NCBI GenBank assembly: GCA_964648115.1
Contig: CAZYME010000032.1
Span: 1 to 28,281, forward strand
Direction of reading: 5' to 3'
Length of the DNA stretch: 28,281 bases
Source of the DNA: CAZYME01 sp964648115
Lineage (GTDB): Bacteria; Pseudomonadota; Gammaproteobacteria; Legionellales; Legionellaceae
In this document: in pieces, positions 23,982 to 28,281 of the stretch
Layout: each line of letters begins with the position of its first letter
How positions within the stretch are numbered: the stretch's first letter is position 1
Program-made: the position numbers and the translations under genes
The notes under the pieces: model-generated
Told to the model about the DNA's origin: nothing
The model's input: the letters and a program-made list of their open reading frames with translations, nothing else
Database searches by the model: none

Positions 23982-25364
23982 TTATTTTAGCTTTTCACCC
24001 ATTATATAGGTGTGCTCGATAGTACGATCATCTGCCACGATTTCTATGGCAAATAAGGTATCTCTTAGCGTTTTACTACGGCTTTCTCTCAGCGCTAAAA
24101 TAGGTGTGCTTTGCAGATTCAGTACAACGAAATCTGCCTCTTTTCCTGGCAAGAAACTCCCAATGTATTTGTCTAGATCCAGTGCCCGCGCGCCTCCCAA
24201 TGTCGCCAGGTAATAATTTTCAAATGGATCTAATGGCTTAACATCATTCGGGTTTTTAGCAAAAGCTTTCCTTAATTGAGTTACCTTGTACGCCTCATTC
24301 ATGGTTTGAGGAATAGACAGGGTGGTTCCTGCGGCATAATCTGTGCCCAAGGCGACTTTGGTATGATTTTTGTTAGCTAGACCAATATTAAATAACCCGC
24401 TGCCAAGGAACAAATTAGATGTGGGGCAGAACACTGCTGCGGCATCTTTTTTGGCGAGCAATGCAAAATCTTGATCATCAATCCAAATACTATGTGCAAA
24501 AGTAGAGTGATTGGTAACTAGGCCGTAGTAGTTATATACGTCTAAGTAGTCGCCTTTTCCAGGAAACATTTGCTGAACCATGTTAACCGACTCTATATTT
24601 TCCGCTAAGTGGGTCTGAACATGGATCCCTGGATATTCTTTAACTAATCGGGTAGCAACTGCTATTTCATCTTCACTGAGTAAATAAGCTGAACGCGGGG
24701 TTACTGAGTAATTCAAACGCCCCTTGTTGTTCCATTTATCAATAAGCTCTTTAGTGTTGGCATAGGCCTGCTGTGGCGTGATTGAGGCATAGCTAGGTGT
24801 GTTTTTATCCATAAATGCGCTGCCAGCAATCATGCGCATGTTACGTGCTTGGGCTGCTGTGAACAGTGCATCAGCAGATTGCGGGGCAATTGTAGCGAAC
24901 ACCTGCGCCGTTGTTGTGCCGTTGTTGATAAGTTGGTCTATAAATAAGTTTGCGATTTTAAATGCATATTGGTAATCGCTAAATTTTCGTTCGGTGGGAA
25001 TAGTATATTTTTCAAGCCAATCAACTAATTGATCACCATATGATGCGACCATTTCCATTTGAGCGTAATGAACATGGGCATCAACAAAGCCTGGTGTAAT
25101 AAATTTGCCTGAGTAATCTACGATCGTAGTGTTGGCATATTTGCTTTTTAATGCCGAATAATCCCCTGCTTCTAAGATTTTTCCATCTTGAACATACAGG
25201 ACTCCATCTTTATGGTACCTATAAGCATTTTGTGAGAAAACCGGGTTATCGGTAAAATAAAAAACTTGACCCCGATATCCTGTGATTTCTCCGGCAGCCA
25301 TAGCGTTAACCGATATTAACGACAAGCCTCCCAGAACTATCATTTTAGAAAAATTCCATTTCAT
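23982..25364 (-). CDS. Exported guanine-deaminase-like amidohydrolase
   Basis: Metal-dependent amidohydrolase (TIM-barrel) closest to guanine deaminase. From the ATG at 25364 it has 460 aa; AAGGAG stands seven bases before it, and a signal peptide follows (hydrophobic MIVLGGLSLISVN, cleavage after AMAA). Metal and catalytic residues: HVH (His97, His99) in GFVDAHVHYAQ, His252 and Glu255 in QTHLAENIE, His291 in FAHSIWIDD and Asp342 in LGTD. The guanine-deaminase stretch FCPTSNLFLGSGLF is intact. The arginine of the PRF substrate motif is kept (TPRSAY), but Phe is Ser. GuaD is normally cytoplasmic, so export is odd; the real substrate may differ. Probably an operon with the FAD oxidase 30 bp upstream. 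Confidence 0.88.
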   Translation of the reverse strand: MKWNFSKMIVLGGLSLISVNAMAAGEITGYRGQVFYFTDNPVFSQNAYRYHKDGVLYVQDGKILEAGDYSALKSKYANTTIVDYSGKFITPGFVDAHVHYAQMEMVASYGDQLVDWLEKYTIPTERKFSDYQYAFKIANLFIDQLINNGTTTAQVFATIAPQSADALFTAAQARNMRMIAGSAFMDKNTPSYASITPQQAYANTKELIDKWNNKGRLNYSVTPRSAYLLSEDEIAVATRLVKEYPGIHVQTHLAENIESVNMVQQMFPGKGDYLDVYNYYGLVTNHSTFAHSIWIDDQDFALLAKKDAAAVFCPTSNLFLGSGLFNIGLANKNHTKVALGTDYAAGTTLSIPQTMNEAYKVTQLRKAFAKNPNDVKPLDPFENYYLATLGGARALDLDKYIGSFLPGKEADFVVLNLQSTPILALRESRSKTLRDTLFAIEIVADDRTIEHTYIMGEKLK

Positions 25365-25394
25365 CCTTATCTCCTTGATTAATATCATAAATTA

Positions 25395-27164
25395 CTAATG
25401 TGTTAATTCACTTCCTACGCAATGATGGCAGTCGAATAAACCCTCAGGATCGACTTGTTTTTTAATGGCTAACAGGCGCGAATAATTTTCTCCCCAAAAA
25501 GTTTGCTGCCAATCTGGCTCGAAATAATCAGCTTCGTTTACATAAGTTCCTGCGCCAGGAGTAATATCGTAAATAAACTGCGCCGCTTTCTGAGCAGTTT
25601 TAGCAGCAGCCTCTGCCTTTGCTTGATCCGGACGTAAACCTTTTATATCGGGGAAAACATATTGTTGTACGTCAGACAGCATCACTAATGCCGCAGCTTT
25701 GGCAACGCCTGGGTGCATAGCAGTGTCTTTTTGTCTCGAAAGCGCTTCTTCCGATGCGCCAGCCAGGCCTATATTAAATATGATTGGAACATTAATAAGC
25801 CTTGAGGCATTAAATAAAGCATCGGCAAACTCCTGGCTATGTGCCTTATCAAATAACGTTAGTGGTAGATAGCGGGATTTATAGTAATTGATGTAGGTCA
25901 ATACCTCGCTCTGATCTTCGCGCCACCAAAATTCCTCAACAGGGATTTGCTTGTTGTTGCTAACCATAATTGACTGGGGAAAGTATTTCTTTCGGTAATC
26001 ATAGTCCCAGAATTTCCTTGCGGGAATAACGGTTGTTTGCATACGCAAATTATATTGCTCGGGCCTCGCTTTGACCCAATTTACAAAATCTTGCCACGTT
26101 GCTTCGACCTGCTCTTTATTTAACCCCTGAAAAAGAAATTCCAACGTCATTTTGTTAGTAGGTGTGAGTATGAGCGCCTCTCCCCAATGTTCATTGCTGA
26201 GTTTTTCTCGATAAAAATCAATAAATTGTGTAATAAGCAATTTAAAATCCTGTGGGGATTTTGCCTGAATTTCACCATTAACCATGCCAAAATTTTCTGG
26301 AAGTTCGTGTGTTTTCACCGTAATTTTACTTACGATAGCAAATGTTCCCCCCCCGCCACCTTTCAATGCCCAAAATAAATCAGAATTTTGACAACGATTC
26401 ACTGTCAGTATGCGGCCATCGGCAGTAACGACCTCGGCCTGCAAAATACTCGCCGATCCGGTGCCAAATTTTTTAGAAAAACTGCCATAGCCCCCCCCTT
26501 GAATGAAGCCTCCTGCGACTCCAACTGTGGCACATCCTCCACCTTGCACAAAGCGCCCGTGCTCAACCGTCACTGCTCTATACGCTTCAATCCACCGCGT
26601 ACCCGCACCCATAGTCACTGCAGGCTGACCTTTATCTACTTCACATCCAGACGCTTTAAAGTGGTCATCGATAGTGATATTACGCATGTTATGCGTCCAT
26701 ATTAATAAGGAGTTAGGGGCACTCGAGCGGCCTAAGTAATCATGGCCTGTGCCTTTGATCACCAATTTCAAATGATGCTGTTTAGCAAACAGGACGGCCT
26801 GTGAAATGTCATTGCTATTTTCAGCAGCCACGGCAAATGCGCTAGGTGAGTATTGCCAAGCCTTTAGCCAACCCGTCATCTGAGTTGCGCCCGGCTGCGA
26901 TTGAAGATAAAAGGGATTTTTAGCCTTTTCCAGCTCTTGTTTACAAACCTTGCTGTTACTGTCTTTTTTGCAAGCCGCAATGGGCGAAACGGTTTTTATT
27001 AATCGGCCGCCCACACTATCGCTTAAAGCCCGCCAATCTTTTTCTGTAGGCCAACACGATTGTGTGGGCGTACAGTAATGTCGACTATCTTGCTGCGGGT
27101 TTTTCGCAAAAATAGGGGTACTTATCAATAGGAACAAAAAGAAACACCATTTATTCTTCACCAA
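25395..27164 (-). CDS. Exported FAD-dependent oxidase, berberine-bridge (VAO) type
   Basis: Flavoprotein oxidase of the VAO/PCMH superfamily, 589 aa. Residues 1-20 are a signal peptide (CFFLFLLISTPIFA). The FAD domain has VIKGTGHDYLGRSS (His141) and FVQGGGCATVGVAGGFIQGG (Cys211), the His and Cys that hold FAD by two covalent bonds in berberine-bridge-type enzymes; DLFWALKGGGGGTFAIVSKI follows. The C-terminus has the BBE motif: YVNEADYFEPDWQQTFWG, NYSRLLAIKKQVDPEGLF. There is no ATG start: TTG at 27164 (AAGGAG six bases before) or GTG at 27161 must be used. Such oxidases act on sugars, alcohols or alkaloid-like compounds; the substrate is not predictable. Cysteines in the N-terminal 75 residues may form disulfides. 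Confidence 0.9.
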   Translation of the reverse strand: MVKNKWCFFLFLLISTPIFAKNPQQDSRHYCTPTQSCWPTEKDWRALSDSVGGRLIKTVSPIAACKKDSNSKVCKQELEKAKNPFYLQSQPGATQMTGWLKAWQYSPSAFAVAAENSNDISQAVLFAKQHHLKLVIKGTGHDYLGRSSAPNSLLIWTHNMRNITIDDHFKASGCEVDKGQPAVTMGAGTRWIEAYRAVTVEHGRFVQGGGCATVGVAGGFIQGGGYGSFSKKFGTGSASILQAEVVTADGRILTVNRCQNSDLFWALKGGGGGTFAIVSKITVKTHELPENFGMVNGEIQAKSPQDFKLLITQFIDFYREKLSNEHWGEALILTPTNKMTLEFLFQGLNKEQVEATWQDFVNWVKARPEQYNLRMQTTVIPARKFWDYDYRKKYFPQSIMVSNNKQIPVEEFWWREDQSEVLTYINYYKSRYLPLTLFDKAHSQEFADALFNASRLINVPIIFNIGLAGASEEALSRQKDTAMHPGVAKAAALVMLSDVQQYVFPDIKGLRPDQAKAEAAAKTAQKAAQFIYDITPGAGTYVNEADYFEPDWQQTFWGENYSRLLAIKKQVDPEGLFDCHHCVGSELTH

Positions 27165-27185
27165 AATCTTCTCCTTAATAGATTT

Positions 27186-27750
27186 TTAATACTGATATTT
27201 TTGTAATGGGATTAATTTTTGCAAATTTTTACGATTAATTTTATTTCGATTTGTTAGGGGCAGATAATCAACATACCACAGGTAATGAGGAACTTTGTAG
27301 TCGCTGAGATGCTTCACAATAAAATGATAAATTTCATCTGATATTTCTTGGTTAATATGCGTTGCGACAATGTACGCAACCAATTGATTTGATGATTTTT
27401 CCCTATCAAAAAATGCATCACATGCGGCATCAAGTACCGCCGGGTGCAGCTTTAAAACATTTTCCACCTCAACCGGTGATAAGCGAAATCCACCGTCTAT
27501 TTTTAAAACCATATCCGCTCGTCCATGGTATAGAATAAAAAAGCAGCGTCATTTGCGTGGGTTTTAGTTTGCATTGCATGAAAAGGGGTACGATTGAAGC
27601 CCCGTCATCGTACGATATACATCATGAAACATGCCTGCCTTGCGTGATATCACGATGGACACCCTCATCATCAATTAACAAGATAGCCGTTCTATTTTCA
27701 CACGTTTTGATATGCCTACCCAAAACAAACTCGGCTATATTCAACTCCAT
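27186..27750 (-). pseudogene. Degraded AMP-binding (ANL) acyl-CoA synthetase/ligase gene
   Basis: Remnant of an adenylate-forming ligase that normally has about 500 residues. The 5' fragment starts with ATG at 27750 (AAGGA before it) and reads MELNIAEFVLGRHIKTCENR, then TAILLIDDEGVHRDIT, like ANL N-termini, until a stop at 27622. The 3' fragment is open from 27548 to the stop at 27186. It has the C-terminal domain: YHGRADMVLKIDGGFRLSP, VEVENVLKLHPAVLDA, and LPLTNRNKINRKNLQ with the usual final lysine region. The 70 bases between are frame-disrupted and the whole catalytic core is missing. A 108-aa frame from 27512 could be translated but would lack the active site. It lies 21 bp upstream of the FAD oxidase gene on the same strand. 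Confidence 0.82.
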
Positions 27751-27953
27751 CAGAATTCCTTGTTAATAGGGTCTGTTGACAACTCACCTATTTGTTAATC
27801 GTAGCAAAGATCGAGATAGTATGGTGTTGTAGAAACTAGAATTTAATCTGGGATTTGTGTTTATACGCGCTTCTGTGGGCTATTTAAGATACGTTTATTT
27901 AAAGACTTAATTGTGTTAATTATATAGCCCAATTGATACTAGGAGCACTTTAG

Positions 27954-28262
27954 ATGCCAACAGGAGTAACGGAGCAAATCAACGGAGCCCTAACAGGCTT
28001 TCGGTTTTTTTCCGCAGACAACACATTTTTAGAGGAGTGTAATTTTCCCGAAGTAACCGATGTAGCAACAAGGATCATTGCCACCTCTCGCAGGATGATG
28101 GCAACAGCTCGGGATCAAAGTATTAAACGTCAATGGCAAACTATTATACAACAAGTCTCTGGGATTGTTCGTTCTCTTTCGTTTATTGCTGAGCAAGCAG
28201 AAGTAGATGTCGAGGCCCCTCAAGAACCCCCAATTTCAGGAAAGTTGTCGCCTCTGAATTAA
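27954..28262 (+). CDS. Small hypothetical protein, 102 aa
   Basis: No family recognised. A complete small frame with AGGAG about nine bases before the ATG. Probably helical: residues 30-85 contain VTDVATRIIATSRRMMATAR and QWQTIIQQVSGIVRSLSFIA, amphipathic in character. The tail is acidic and Pro-rich (EVDVEAPQEPP) and ends LSPLN. No signal peptide or true membrane helix. It starts a new plus-strand unit 203 bp from the 5' end of the divergent ligase pseudogene. The Glu-rich tail would be compatible with a secreted protein, but that is weak. Confidence 0.65.
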   Translation: MPTGVTEQINGALTGFRFFSADNTFLEECNFPEVTDVATRIIATSRRMMATARDQSIKRQWQTIIQQVSGIVRSLSFIAEQAEVDVEAPQEPPISGKLSPLN

Positions 28263-28281
28263 ATTAATTCCAGGTGGCGGA

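Noticed and set aside
27771..27785. GGGTCTGTTGAC next to the ligase pseudogene as an insertion-sequence end
   Set aside because: It resembles the ends of some IS elements, but no matching inverted end or transposase remnant is visible nearby.
27906..27925. CTTAATTGTGTTAATTATAT upstream of the 102-aa gene as a PmrA box
   Set aside because: The two TTAAT units start 9 bp apart rather than the 11 bp of the PmrA site; an AT-rich promoter region explains it.
1..28281. CRISPR array, tRNA, rRNA, phage or plasmid genes
   Set aside because: No regularly spaced repeats, no tRNA or rRNA signature, and no integrase, replication or transposase frame seen on either strand.

Overview
The window is a stretch of chromosome from a gammaproteobacterium, most likely Legionella or a close relative in the Legionellales. 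Reasons: base composition is moderately low in GC (roughly 40 %, judged by eye); the lptD-surA-pdxA-folA block has gammaproteobacterial order; there is a protein with the HAE / SKxCCxxC signature of the OTT_1508-like deaminases, a family known from Legionella, Orientia and Wolbachia; and the spacers carry many short palindromic repeats. No rRNA, tRNA, CRISPR array or intact transposase was found.

Layout. (1) 140-1660: a DHA2-type MFS exporter, convergent with (2) 1722-7128, a minus-strand envelope and cofactor block that is transcribed lptD > surA > pdxA > folA. (3) 7343-9006: divergent from lptD, the amgK-murU pair for cell-wall sugar recycling. (4) 9161-9910: an unrecognised 249-aa protein; then 10052-12490, fadE (membrane-type acyl-CoA dehydrogenase). 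(5) 12628-15871: a three-gene plus-strand operon made of a CYTH-like protein, a half-size ChrA-family membrane protein and polyphosphate kinase ppk (TTG start). (6) 15958-17602: epmB and efp, divergent; EF-P has Lys34, the residue that EpmA/EpmB modify. (7) 17671-18729: a small Gly/Tyr-rich lipoprotein and a small periplasmic protein that may be an M14-like metallopeptidase. (8) 19122-19847: an orphan amino-acid binding protein. (9) 20068-21454: yafJ-like amidotransferase and yajQ. (10) 21694-22950: the OTT_1508-like deaminase, a candidate secreted effector. (11) 23202-23717: an unrecognised helical protein. (12) 23982-27750: a minus-strand cluster with a degraded AMP-binding (ANL) ligase, an exported berberine-bridge-type FAD oxidase and an exported guanine-deaminase-like amidohydrolase. 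(13) 27954-28262: a small orphan.

The left 17.6 kb is mostly housekeeping. The right part, from about 17.6 kb, is accessory: orphan and exported proteins, a pseudogene and repeat elements. The mobile DNA consists of non-coding palindromic elements: a nearly complete 162-bp MITE-like element (22992-23153), a truncated relative (19934-20051), a 78-bp inverted repeat (7177-7254) and three degenerate members of another palindrome family (9036, 15896, 23893).

The most interesting points are the OTT_1508-like deaminase with a possible PmrA-type site upstream, the exported FAD oxidase / guanine-deaminase-like pair behind a broken ligase gene, the CYTH-like gene in the ppk operon, and the small M14-like periplasmic protein. 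All functional statements come from reading motifs by eye; no database search was possible.
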